From Paenibacillus sp. V4I7 (lineage in GTDB: Bacteria > Bacillota > Bacilli > Paenibacillales > NBRC-103111): DNA of 64,000 nt. The stretch lies in NCBI RefSeq assembly GCF_030817275.1, contig NZ_JAUSZD010000002.1, positions 2,046,001 through 2,110,000 on the forward strand. The letters run 5' to 3'. The number at the start of each line of letters is the position of its first letter. Within the stretch, counting starts at the first letter, position 1. This document shows positions 1 to 7,696 of this stretch, one piece after another. The notes under the pieces were generated by a model. The model was not told the origin of the DNA and did not search any database. It saw only the letters and a list, made by a program, of their open reading frames with translations. The translations under genes and the position numbers were made by a program.

Positions 1-1
1 C

Positions 2-487
2 CTCATTCGTACTGCGGCGATCGAGAGTGAGCTGCCTGATTACGAGCCAATGGTTTCCGGCAAGGTTATGAATCGAATTTATGAAGATGAGTCATGGCGA
101 ATTCCAGTTTCTGAACGTATGTATGCAATCTCTTACACGCTTAGACGGAATCTTACTGCTGTTATTGCTTTTTGTTTAGCCTTATTCGTATTCAGCTTCT
201 TATTTGCAATTGTGTACGATGGTACGCCGCAATCCTCAATAGCAACTGCGGATAATTCCTTGTTTGATCTCCAAGCGCCTCAAGCCTTGAAGACCACAGG
301 AGCTGAATCGATGAATGGCCATAAGATGGGAGACGCGGTAGCGAGCCTGAATCCTAGTTTCATGGAACCTTTACGCTTCCACGTTGGACCTATTCACTCT
401 TATCCGCATTACTTACTGGTCGTTTCGATACTAGGTCTAATTGCTACAATCATTATTATGAATTGGTTATCACGAACAAAAGCATAA
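2..487 (+). CDS. C-terminal part of a membrane protein (5'-truncated by window edge)
   Basis: The frame is open from base 2, so the gene starts before the window; the first Met in view is at 50. After about 50 soluble residues there is a hydrophobic segment (about residues 35-56 counted from that Met), then a polar stretch of about 60 residues, a second hydrophobic segment near the end and a short basic tail. It is therefore a two-pass membrane protein. The layout, a cytoplasmic N-terminal part followed by membrane segments, resembles membrane anti-sigma factors of Paenibacillus, but the part that would carry a zinc-finger motif is outside the window, so that is a guess. It ends directly in a terminator. 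Confidence 0.6.
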   Translation, partial: LIRTAAIESELPDYEPMVSGKVMNRIYEDESWRIPVSERMYAISYTLRRNLTAVIAFCLALFVFSFLFAIVYDGTPQSSIATADNSLFDLQAPQALKTTGAESMNGHKMGDAVASLNPSFMEPLRFHVGPIHSYPHYLLVVSILGLIATIIIMNWLSRTKA

Positions 488-510
488 TGCTCCTGTAGGA
501 GCATTTTTTA
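488..510 (+). terminator. Rho-independent terminator
   Basis: Stem TGCTCC / GGAGCA with a four-base loop TGTA, followed by a run of six T. It begins at the base after the stop codon of the upstream gene. Confidence 0.85.
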
Positions 511-539
511 TTTTATAGAGATGGTGGAGGGGCAAGCAA

Positions 540-1121
540 ATGACAACAATCGGATTCATACGACATGGGAGTACAGAGTGGAATCGTCTTGGAAAGCTGC
601 AGGGGCAGCTGGATACGGAATTAACCGGGGAAGGCAGAGAGCAAGCACGGTTACTTGGACTAAGATTAGCACAAGAAACCTGGGATGGCATTATAAGCAG
701 TGACCTGATGAGAGCAAGAGAAACTGCACAAATTGTTTCGGACCTATCTGGGATACCCATTATACGCACGGACAAGAGGCTAAGAGAGCGTAAATATGGA
801 CAGGTAGAAGGAACTACCGTTGCGGAAAGAGAAGAGCGCTGGGGGCCCGATTGGAAGCTTCAGGAACTAGGTCAAGAGTCGGATGATGATCTATGGAAAC
901 GATGGACAGAGCTAGAAGAAGATTTGATTCAGGCATATCCGAATGGGAAAATATTATTAATTTCTCATGGTGGTTTTATCGTGCAGATTCTTAGGGTTCT
1001 TCGCATGGATAGTGAAGATTTTCTACAGAATACATCTCTGACCATTCTACTTCGCCAAGAAGAAGGCTGGGAGCTTCAATTATATAACTGTTTAACTCAC
1101 TTACAATCTATAACTGAATAA
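540..1121 (+). CDS. Histidine phosphatase family protein (phosphoglycerate mutase-like)
   Basis: A 193-residue protein of the histidine phosphatase superfamily. The catalytic phosphohistidine motif RHGSTEWN lies at residues 8-15, an LRER segment near residue 80 supplies the conserved Arg/Glu, and the second catalytic His is in SHGG near residue 143. Such enzymes remove phosphate from small metabolites; the substrate cannot be read from the sequence, and candidates include CobC-like, GpmB-like and broad-specificity phosphatases. The ATG is preceded by GGAGGGG at 526-532. The gene is a single transcription unit between two terminators (488-510 and 1136-1168). Confidence 0.9.
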   Translation: MTTIGFIRHGSTEWNRLGKLQGQLDTELTGEGREQARLLGLRLAQETWDGIISSDLMRARETAQIVSDLSGIPIIRTDKRLRERKYGQVEGTTVAEREERWGPDWKLQELGQESDDDLWKRWTELEEDLIQAYPNGKILLISHGGFIVQILRVLRMDSEDFLQNTSLTILLRQEEGWELQLYNCLTHLQSITE

Positions 1122-1135
1122 TGACTATAAAGTAA

Positions 1136-1168
1136 AACATGACTTTTTTGAAAGAGTCATGTTTTTTT
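1136..1168 (+). terminator. Rho-independent terminator
   Basis: Nine-base stem AACATGACT / AGTCATGTT closing a ten-base loop and running into a T tract, just after the phosphatase gene. Confidence 0.85.
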
Positions 1169-1256
1169 ATTTCGATTGGAATATTTTCGGTGAAAAATCC
1201 CATAATGGTTACTAGAAACCTCGGAGCTGAAAGCTTCGCTAAATGGGGGATGTAGG

Positions 1257-2417
1257 ATGGAAATGAACCTAGCGGATATGCTCAGTTATGCCGATATCCA
1301 TGAATTAGGCCGAATTGCTCATACCTACGAGTGTGAGTGCAATGGTCATTCGAAGAATGAATTGATTCAATCGATTTTGAGCACGGCGCTGCGCAGAGAG
1401 ATTTTCGAGAAGCATATACAAGGCTTAACCTTGGAGGATATTCGTTTTTTGAATTCGCTGCTTTTCGATCCTCGCAATGCTTTCAGTATTGAAGAACTTG
1501 TCGCTAGAGTTCAACAATCACGATTTCAGAAGGAGGATTCAGAGGAATGGAATCCCCGGGATATGATCATTAAATTCAAGAAACTTGGATGGTTGTTTAA
1601 CGGCTATTCCCAGCAAACGAAGTTTTTATTTCATGTCCCGCAAGATCTGAAGCGTAGATTTAGTGATGTTCTAACCGGTCAGTTCAAACAAAACCTGAAA
1701 ACAACAGATGAACCCCATGTATATCGTGATGAGCAATTACTTATCGTCGATGACATCTACCATTTCTTGACGTTCATCTCTCAAGAGCAGGAAATACCAC
1801 TCACAGTGGAAGGTTCTATGTACAAAAGACAGCTTCAACAAATTCTCAATCGATTATCAGTTCAAGAAGAGATGGTACCCAAAGGGACATGGCGATTCGG
1901 TTATGGCCGTATGTTTAAGGAGTACCCGAACCGGTTTTCTTTCATCTATGATTATTGCTATTACAGGCAACTCATTAGTGAGCATTCACAAACACTTCGA
2001 TTAACAGAAGAGGGAAAAGCGCGGTTGGTAGAAGGCAAGAAAGAAAATATAGCAGAAGTGTATAAGTTCTGGCTGCGGCTTTATAAAAATCCGATTCCGA
2101 ATGTCCAAAGCATAGTGGCATGGATTGATCGTTTAGGTGGGCAATGGGTGACCATGGCATCACTAGGAGAAGTGCTTTGTAAACTTGTTAAACCTTTCTA
2201 TTATGATAGTTCTGAATCGATCGTGGAACAACGTATTCTACAAATGATGATGCATTTGGGCCTAATTCGGATCGGGGAAGATCAGGAGAATGGAACTGTA
2301 ATTCAAGTCACCAAGCTCGGAACGAAAGTGATTCAAGGAACATTTGTAGCTGAAGAAGATAAAGTCGTCCTCTTTCTGGATAAAGAAAGCAAACGGTTCA
2401 AAGAAGACGTCAAGTAG
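1257..2417 (+). CDS. Conserved-looking protein of unknown function, 386 aa
   Basis: I do not recognise this gene. It is a soluble, charged 386-residue protein with no signal peptide or membrane segment. The first about 45 residues (LADMLSYADIHELGRIAHTYECECNGHSKNELIQSIL) alternate short helices in a way reminiscent of SAP or other small nucleic-acid-binding modules, and the C-terminal half (from about residue 200) contains helix-turn-strand blocks that could be winged helices; both are impressions, not matches to a named family. It stands at the place occupied in B. subtilis by ypiA, but it does not show clear TPR repeats. The start at 1257 follows GGGGGATG at 1245; a Met two codons later is possible. 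Its TAG stop is followed by 67 in-frame codons with no stop. Confidence 0.7.
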   Translation: MEMNLADMLSYADIHELGRIAHTYECECNGHSKNELIQSILSTALRREIFEKHIQGLTLEDIRFLNSLLFDPRNAFSIEELVARVQQSRFQKEDSEEWNPRDMIIKFKKLGWLFNGYSQQTKFLFHVPQDLKRRFSDVLTGQFKQNLKTTDEPHVYRDEQLLIVDDIYHFLTFISQEQEIPLTVEGSMYKRQLQQILNRLSVQEEMVPKGTWRFGYGRMFKEYPNRFSFIYDYCYYRQLISEHSQTLRLTEEGKARLVEGKKENIAEVYKFWLRLYKNPIPNVQSIVAWIDRLGGQWVTMASLGEVLCKLVKPFYYDSSESIVEQRILQMMMHLGLIRIGEDQENGTVIQVTKLGTKVIQGTFVAEEDKVVLFLDKESKRFKEDVK

Positions 2418-2595
2418 ATAGGTAAAGACACATTCCTATTGAATCGGGCGATTGAAGGAAGCGCTAATGTACCGAGTGAATATGATGGAGTAGGGGCATA
2501 CACAAGGGGTTGGCATACACCAAGAAACAGACTTACATGTTTTTGCGAAAAAGAAGCTCCTGACAAACCGCGGACAACATTTGGAGGTAGGTCTC

Positions 2596-2784
2596 ATGGG
2601 AAAAATGAATGTATCTAACGATGCGCTGCTGGCACTTTTCGCGGAAATGGTTTGGGATAATGCCATACGCAAATATAAAGAAGAAAATCTCTATAAAGAG
2701 ATTGACCGCGCTTTAGCCAAAGGAGATCAAACTACGTTCCTAGCTCTAACATCTGAGCTTAAAACCTTACAATCTTTGGGTTAA
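2596..2784 (+). CDS. Stand-alone IDEAL-domain protein, 62 aa
   Basis: The small protein carries the IDEAL pattern in its second half: a Trp near residue 19, then LYKEIDRALAKGD, then F..L..ELK.L. IDEAL domains are about 40 residues long and in B. subtilis occur in YpiB (after UPF0302) and ComK-binding contexts. Here the domain stands alone, with no UPF0302 part. A longer reading from TTG at 2581 is possible, but GGAGGT at 2583-2588 is the obvious ribosome binding site for ATG 2596 (spacing 7), so I use the shorter form. The position just upstream of the ypiF-qcr region matches that of ypiB in B. subtilis, which suggests it is the ypiB counterpart reduced to its C-terminal domain. The function is unknown. 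Confidence 0.8.
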   Translation: MGKMNVSNDALLALFAEMVWDNAIRKYKEENLYKEIDRALAKGDQTTFLALTSELKTLQSLG

Positions 2785-2822
2785 TTCCTTATTTGGTGGC
2801 GGCCATAAACACGTAACAGAAG

Positions 2823-2854
2823 GGCATGTGAATCTTATTCACGTGTCTTTTTTT
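2823..2854 (+). terminator. Rho-independent terminator
   Basis: Stem CATGTGAAT / ATTCACGTG (one G-T pair), three-base loop, then a run of T. Confidence 0.85.
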
Positions 2855-2939
2855 GCTGAATTCGGGTGAAAAAAGAACTAATTCGGCGATCCACGCGTCC
2901 ATTTAAAGAGCATTATATCCAAACATAAGGAGACAACGA

Positions 2940-3971
2940 ATGAAAAAAATGATAAAAAACTCCCGTTTTCGAAAAGTAATGACATCCGTTCTTTTAATCA
3001 CAGGTCTAATTGTAGGAGCTGCGTCAGTGTATGCATCTTTTCTATATAACAAGTTGAATCAGACGCTGGATCATATTGCTGCGCCTGAAGTCACTACAGT
3101 ATCAAATTTAAATGAAGAAAGCGTTGTACCTGTTACGCAAGCAACTAATCCCATAGAAAAGCCGCTAACATTCCTTCTAACGGCAATAGATGAACGAGAA
3201 GGTAATGAGGGATCGCTGAATACGGATGTCATGATGCTGTTCCGAATTGATCCGAAAACGCATCAAGGTACGGTGGTATCCATTCCAAGGGATCTGGAGA
3301 TTGAAGCAGATAAGTCAGGATTAAACGGATCTCATAAAGCAAATTATTTCTATGCTTATTATTACAATAAAAATAAAGACACGGCCCTTCATGAAACCAA
3401 AAGACTGTTCAGTGATGTTTATCAAGTCCCAATTGATTATATGGCCGTTATTAATTTTGAAGGCTTTCGGAAGCTCATCGATCAATTAGGGGGAATGACC
3501 GTCGAAGTTGATATGGATATGCGCTATCAGGATGAAAGTGACGGCACGGATATTCATCTGAATAAAGGAAAACAGCAGTTAAATGGCAAACAAGTGTTAG
3601 ATTTTATCCGTTACCGTAAATCCAATTTAGGCACTGCAGAATCCTCTGATATGGAGCGGAATCAAAGAGAACAGCTAGTGCTTAATCAGTTACTCGATCA
3701 ATTAACTACATTGAATGGTTTGACCGCTTGGGGAGGTGTGCTTGATATCATTGGAGGATCCATTAAAACGGATATTCCAGCCGATCAGCTTCGTACATTG
3801 ACGAAATCCTACCGTGACTTGAAACCTGCAACCGTTCGCTACATCCAATTAAAAGGCGAATGGGAGAGCCCTTATCTGGTTGTGAAGCAGCAAGATCTGG
3901 AGGAAGCGCTTGGAGCGCTGCGTGGTCAACAATCGGGTGAGCAGATTGACAGTCAGATAAGGACGGATTAA
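2940..3971 (+). CDS. LytR-CpsA-Psr (LCP) family cell-wall polymer ligase
   Basis: LCP enzymes transfer undecaprenyl-linked teichoic acid or capsule polymers to peptidoglycan on the outside of the membrane. The 343-residue protein has a basic start and one membrane anchor (about residues 13-35), then an extracellular LCP domain from about residue 78. Family landmarks are LLTAIDERE, an Asp-containing NTDVMMLFRID segment, SIPRD with the pyrophosphate-binding Arg, a central INFEGF..LID..GG segment, and DFIRYRK followed by MERNQREQ. The start is ATG 2940 with AAGGAG at 2928. It is a monocistronic gene or the first of a unit with ypiF; no terminator separates the two. Which polymer it ligates cannot be told. 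Confidence 0.93.
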   Translation: MKKMIKNSRFRKVMTSVLLITGLIVGAASVYASFLYNKLNQTLDHIAAPEVTTVSNLNEESVVPVTQATNPIEKPLTFLLTAIDEREGNEGSLNTDVMMLFRIDPKTHQGTVVSIPRDLEIEADKSGLNGSHKANYFYAYYYNKNKDTALHETKRLFSDVYQVPIDYMAVINFEGFRKLIDQLGGMTVEVDMDMRYQDESDGTDIHLNKGKQQLNGKQVLDFIRYRKSNLGTAESSDMERNQREQLVLNQLLDQLTTLNGLTAWGGVLDIIGGSIKTDIPADQLRTLTKSYRDLKPATVRYIQLKGEWESPYLVVKQQDLEEALGALRGQQSGEQIDSQIRTD

Positions 3972-4041
3972 AGTACAAGATGAGATTCATGACATTACAT
4001 AGCTAGCCTACATTTGGCAAACAATAGGGGAGGACGAGTCG

Positions 4042-4473
4042 TTGAAGTTTAATGATATATCAGCACAGGATTGGCCAGAATTGAAACCTTATTTGGACAC
4101 CTGTTTACTTCCATTGACGGGGTTGACTGGGTTTGAAGATCCGGCACAAGTGACAATCGCGTTAGAACAGCTTCGAGATGCACTGGAAACGATTGAAATT
4201 CCTTATAAGGGCAGAGTAGTAACCTATCCAGCGCTTCACTACATAACGGGTACGGATATGAAAGAACAGTTGAATGCCATCTCACTTCATTTAAAAAGAA
4301 TGGGGTTCCGCTATGTAATCGGTCTTACCATACATACAGAAGCAGCTCTTTGGAAAGCAGAGCAAACAGATTTGCTGATTATTGTCGATATGAAGCAGTG
4401 GACAAGTCAATCGGAACTAATTAAATCAAGTATTTCCAAACAAGTACAAGAACTATGGCAGCAGAACGATTAA
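4042..4473 (+). CDS. ypiF: DUF2487 family protein (YpiF)
   Basis: This 143-residue soluble protein matches YpiF of Bacillus, which also precedes qcrABC. The function of the family is unknown. The start is TTG at 4042 with GGGGAGG at 4027-4033, spacing eight bases; no ATG in frame lies nearby. The fold appears alpha/beta with a final helix. The gene is separated from qcrA by 283 bases that carry a separate strong promoter, so it need not be co-transcribed with the reductase genes. The identity rests on sequence resemblance and on conserved gene order. Confidence 0.82.
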   Translation: MKFNDISAQDWPELKPYLDTCLLPLTGLTGFEDPAQVTIALEQLRDALETIEIPYKGRVVTYPALHYITGTDMKEQLNAISLHLKRMGFRYVIGLTIHTEAALWKAEQTDLLIIVDMKQWTSQSELIKSSISKQVQELWQQND

Positions 4474-4621
4474 CTTTAAACGGATAAGCGTATTAATGGA
4501 AAAAAAGTTGTGCAGGATAAGGGGAGAAATTAATTTCTATAGCTTCCAAAAAGTTGTGACAATTTCGTTAAAATTTATCTAATGGCCCAGATTTCAAGTG
4601 ACCAAAAGGAGTTATGGATTC

Positions 4622-4650
4622 TTGACGACCTAGTAGACGTAGGCTATTAT
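4622..4650 (+). promoter_or_regulatory. Sigma-A-type promoter of the qcr operon
   Basis: TTGACG at 4622-4627 and TATTAT at 4645-4650 with a 17-base spacer, giving a transcription start near 4657 and a leader of about 100 bases before qcrA. Confidence 0.75.
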
Positions 4651-4708
4651 TAGTAATGTCCTAGTTATGTAGTGTAATGTCGAACGACACGTGATAGAGG
4701 TAACTGAC

Positions 4709-4726
4709 GTCCGAGAGGGTTCGGAC
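4709..4726 (+). other. Stem-loop in the qcrA leader
   Basis: Six-base arms GTCCGA / TCGGAC around a six-base loop, lying between the promoter and the qcrA ribosome binding site. It has no T run, so it is not a terminator; it could stabilise the leader or bind a regulator. Confidence 0.5.
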
Positions 4727-4756
4727 ATCGGCCAATGTAGGAGGGTAGACCTGAGA

Positions 4757-5302
4757 ATGAGTGATCATAACAATCACAAAGAAGAGCAGCATGGGAAGAA
4801 GCCCGGGACCAAACGCGAAATGTCTCGTCGACAATTTCTTTCTTATACCCTTGGTGGCGCTGGAGGATTCATGGCAGCCGGTATGATGATACCGATGATA
4901 CGGTTTGCTGTAGATCCTGTCCTTCAAAAGAAGAAAGCATCAGATTGGGTAAAAGTTGTCGAGGAAAGTAAAATTTCAAATGTTCCACAATCGTTTACGT
5001 TTCAAGTTCATCAGGTAGATGGCTGGTATGAAAGTGATGTTGAACTGCTTGCTTGGATTTCCAAAGACAGCAAAGGTAATATTCTGGCGCTGAATCCAAC
5101 TTGTAAACATCTTGGCTGTACGGTGAACTGGAACGATAACCCTGCTTACAAAGATCAGTACTATTGTCCTTGTCATGGTGCGCACTATACGCCTGAAGGT
5201 AAGAATCTTGCCGTAGCACCTAAGCCTTTGGATGAGTACACAACCAAAGTAGAGAATGGTTTCGTTTACGTGGGACAACTGCATGCTAACACAAGAGTAT
5301 AA
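4757..5302 (+). CDS. qcrA: Menaquinol:cytochrome c reductase, Rieske iron-sulfur subunit
   Basis: This is the Rieske [2Fe-2S] subunit of the bc-type complex that passes electrons from menaquinol to cytochrome c. The protein has 181 residues from ATG 4757, with AGGAGGG at 4739-4745 upstream; a longer in-frame reading from 4691 would place the promoter leader in the coding region and is rejected. A twin-arginine motif SRRQFL near residue 30, followed by a glycine-rich hydrophobic segment, marks a Tat-exported, membrane-anchored protein. Cluster ligands are Cys116/His118 and Cys137/His140, with Cys121 and Cys139 as the usual disulfide pair. It is the first gene of qcrABC. Confidence 0.96.
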   Translation: MSDHNNHKEEQHGKKPGTKREMSRRQFLSYTLGGAGGFMAAGMMIPMIRFAVDPVLQKKKASDWVKVVEESKISNVPQSFTFQVHQVDGWYESDVELLAWISKDSKGNILALNPTCKHLGCTVNWNDNPAYKDQYYCPCHGAHYTPEGKNLAVAPKPLDEYTTKVENGFVYVGQLHANTRV

Positions 5303-5319
5303 GGAGGCGTCACGATCAG

Positions 5320-5991
5320 ATGTTTAAAAACGTATACAACTGGATTGACGAACGTCTTGATATTACGCCTATGTGGAGGGATGTAGCAGATCACGAGGTT
5401 CCAGAACACGTTAACCCTGCTCATCATTTTTCCGCTTTCGTTTATTGCTTCGGCGGATTGACGTTTTTCATCACAGTTATCCAAATTTTGTCAGGAATGT
5501 TTTTAACCATGTACTACACTCCTGATATCATAAACGCGTATGCCAGCGTTGATTACTTACAACATAAAGTAGCTTTCGGTGTTATCGTTAGAGGTATGCA
5601 CCACTGGGGAGCTAGTTTAGTTATCGTAATGATGTTCTTACATACCCTGCGCGTGTTCTTCACAGGTTCTTATAAAGCACCACGTGAAATGAACTGGGTG
5701 GTAGGCATGCTCATTTTCTTCGTTATGTTAGGTCTTGGTTTTACAGGATACCTGCTTCCATGGGATAACAAAGCGTACTTTGCTACGCAAGTAGGTATGA
5801 AGATTGCAGCGGAAGTACCTTTCGCAGGACCTTACATCGAAACATTACTACAAGGTGGAGAAATTGTTGGCGCACAAACGTTAACTCGTTTCTTTGCTAT
5901 TCATGTGTTCTTCCTGCCTGGCGTTCTGCTCGCTTTGCTTGCCGGACACTTCTTCATGATTCGCAAACAAGGTATTTCCGGACCGCTATAA
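5320..5991 (+). CDS. qcrB: Menaquinol:cytochrome c reductase, cytochrome b6 subunit
   Basis: The 223-residue integral membrane subunit binds the b hemes and forms part of the quinol sites. Four hydrophobic helices are visible, with the heme-ligand histidines in GMHHWGAS / FLHTLRV and FFAIHVFF / AGHFFM. Cys43 in HFSAFVYCFGG is at the position where the Bacillus and cyanobacterial proteins attach an extra c-type heme covalently. The PWDNKAYFA-like segment (LPWDNKAYFATQ) is characteristic of b6-type proteins. It lies 17 bases after qcrA with AAGGAGG upstream and is clearly in the same operon. Confidence 0.97.
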   Translation: MFKNVYNWIDERLDITPMWRDVADHEVPEHVNPAHHFSAFVYCFGGLTFFITVIQILSGMFLTMYYTPDIINAYASVDYLQHKVAFGVIVRGMHHWGASLVIVMMFLHTLRVFFTGSYKAPREMNWVVGMLIFFVMLGLGFTGYLLPWDNKAYFATQVGMKIAAEVPFAGPYIETLLQGGEIVGAQTLTRFFAIHVFFLPGVLLALLAGHFFMIRKQGISGPL

Positions 5992-6011
5992 ATTAGGGAG
6001 GGGCGAATAGC

Positions 6012-6902
6012 GTGGCGCATGGTCATAAGTCTGACGAAAAAATCGTTTACGTAGGGGATTCCCGCGTAGTTAAGAAAACACAAGAGCAACGACTGATTCC
6101 TAAAGATTATTCTGCTTATCCGGGAAAATCGGAAGCATTCGTACCTAACTTCTTGTTGAAAGAATGGATGGTTGGTGTTGTCGTATTGGTCGGTATGCTA
6201 GTACTGGTCATGACCGAACCAGCTCCGTTAGGTTATCCTGCGGATCCTAAGAACACTGCTTTCATTCCGATGCCGGATTGGTACTTCTTATTCATGTATC
6301 AATTATTAAAATATCCATATACATCTGGTGATTATGTTGTTCTGGGAGCCGTTGTTGTACCTGGTTTACTGTTCGGGGGCCTGCTTCTTGCTCCGTTCTT
6401 GGACACAGGTAAAGAGCGTCGCTTCTACAGAAGACCAATCGCTTCAAGCTTGATGATTTTGTCTCTAATCGCTTGTACGTATTTGACGTATACTTCTTGG
6501 TCTCATTACCAAGTAGAATTGAAAGAGAAAAACATCATTCCTGAGCACATTAAGCGTGAGGAAGAAATGCACGCGAACAAAGGTGCTGCTGCTGGTGGCG
6601 GTGGTGCGAAGGAAACGAAGAAATCTGCAGCAATCGTTGCAGCAGATGATCCTGGTGCAGAACTGTACAAGAAAGCAACATGCTTATCTTGCCACGGTGC
6701 TGGACTTAAAGGGATGCCGGCTTCTGGCGTACCAGCCTTGCTAGGTATTGGTGATAAGATGTCCCAAGATGAGATTCTTGGCGTTATCAAAAATGGTAAA
6801 GGCAACATGGGTAAACAATATCAAGGTAACATTGATAAAGGCTTAAGCGATGCTGATATTAATAAACTTGCTGAATGGTTATCCAAACAAAAAGCTCAAT
6901 AA
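6012..6902 (+). CDS. qcrC: Menaquinol:cytochrome c reductase, subunit IV fused to cytochrome c
   Basis: The protein has 296 residues from a GTG start with GGGAGGGG upstream. The N-terminal two thirds is the three-helix subunit IV (PDWYFLFMYQLLKYP is its hallmark, around residue 93). After a charged, Gly/Ala-rich linker (about residues 182-210) comes a small class I cytochrome c domain with one heme site CLSCH near residue 223 and an axial Met in the following GMPASG or NMGK segments. The fusion is typical of Bacillales qcrC. A terminator follows at 6909-6940, so the operon ends here. Confidence 0.97.
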   Translation: MAHGHKSDEKIVYVGDSRVVKKTQEQRLIPKDYSAYPGKSEAFVPNFLLKEWMVGVVVLVGMLVLVMTEPAPLGYPADPKNTAFIPMPDWYFLFMYQLLKYPYTSGDYVVLGAVVVPGLLFGGLLLAPFLDTGKERRFYRRPIASSLMILSLIACTYLTYTSWSHYQVELKEKNIIPEHIKREEEMHANKGAAAGGGGAKETKKSAAIVAADDPGAELYKKATCLSCHGAGLKGMPASGVPALLGIGDKMSQDEILGVIKNGKGNMGKQYQGNIDKGLSDADINKLAEWLSKQKAQ

Positions 6903-6908
6903 ACAAGG

Positions 6909-6940
6909 AAACCTGATCGCGAGAGCGGTCAGGTTTTTTT
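6909..6940 (+). terminator. Rho-independent terminator after qcrABC
   Basis: Stem ACCTGATCGC / GCGGTCAGGT with loop GAGA and a run of seven T. Confidence 0.9.
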
Positions 6941-6970
6941 AGATAAGTTCGCACAAGAGGAGGAGCTTAC

Positions 6971-7630
6971 TTGCAGCAAGGTTTGTCCGTTTCCTATTTT
7001 TGGAGCAAGGATTTTCTGCTCAGCAAAAAGATGTTGTGGGCGTTTTTCATTTCAAACCTTTTAGGAACCGTTTATGGCTATGAGTGGTACTGGGCACAAA
7101 TGGTCGATACGATTGCTAACTATCCGGTTTGGTACGTATATTTTGTTCCGGACAGCCCAACAGCCAGCTTGTTCTTCACTCTATCAATCGGATTCCTGCT
7201 TATGGACCGTTCTTTGGATCGGCAACCGAATAAGCTTTATCGTGCTATTCGCGGATTTGTTGAAGCATTCGCATTGATTACCTCATTTAAATATGGAATC
7301 TGGGCGGTTGCCATGATATGGACAGGTGCGTGGCAGGGTGTTCCAGTCGGCTGGGATGGTTGGATGCTGACAGGCTCCCATCTGGCAATGGCTGTGGAAG
7401 CACTGCTATTTGTTCGATGGTATAGGTACAGGCTAACGGCTATTATCATTGTCGCCATCTGGACATTTTGGAACGATTTCATGGATTATGAAAGAGGGAT
7501 TTTTCCACGTTTACCTCGAGAACTTCATAACAATCTACTTACGATAGAATGGTTCACAGTAGGGTTAAGTATGACTGGTATATTGATTGCGGTCATATGC
7601 CTGCTTATCCGTAAGAAAAGAAGTACATAA
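6971..7630 (+). CDS. ypjA: DUF1405 membrane protein (YpjA)
   Basis: A polytopic membrane protein of 219 residues with about six hydrophobic segments. Sequence and position (directly after qcrC, before ypjB) match B. subtilis YpjA, a DUF1405 protein of unknown function. The start is TTG 6971 with AGGAGG ending six bases upstream. Aromatic-rich loops such as GYEWYWAQMV and YVYFVPDSP are typical of the family. The conserved link with the qcr genes suggests a role close to the respiratory chain, but this is only inference. Confidence 0.85.
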   Translation: MQQGLSVSYFWSKDFLLSKKMLWAFFISNLLGTVYGYEWYWAQMVDTIANYPVWYVYFVPDSPTASLFFTLSIGFLLMDRSLDRQPNKLYRAIRGFVEAFALITSFKYGIWAVAMIWTGAWQGVPVGWDGWMLTGSHLAMAVEALLFVRWYRYRLTAIIIVAIWTFWNDFMDYERGIFPRLPRELHNNLLTIEWFTVGLSMTGILIAVICLLIRKKRST

Positions 7631-7696
7631 CCGCATAGCAGCTGGTCTAAATTGGGACAAACCTCCATATGATGATGGTGAAGGAGGGGATGTCCC

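Noticed and set aside
4691-4756. 22-residue N-terminal extension of QcrA
   Set aside because: It contains the leader hairpin and lies upstream of AGGAGGG; the Tat signal is placed normally from ATG 4757.
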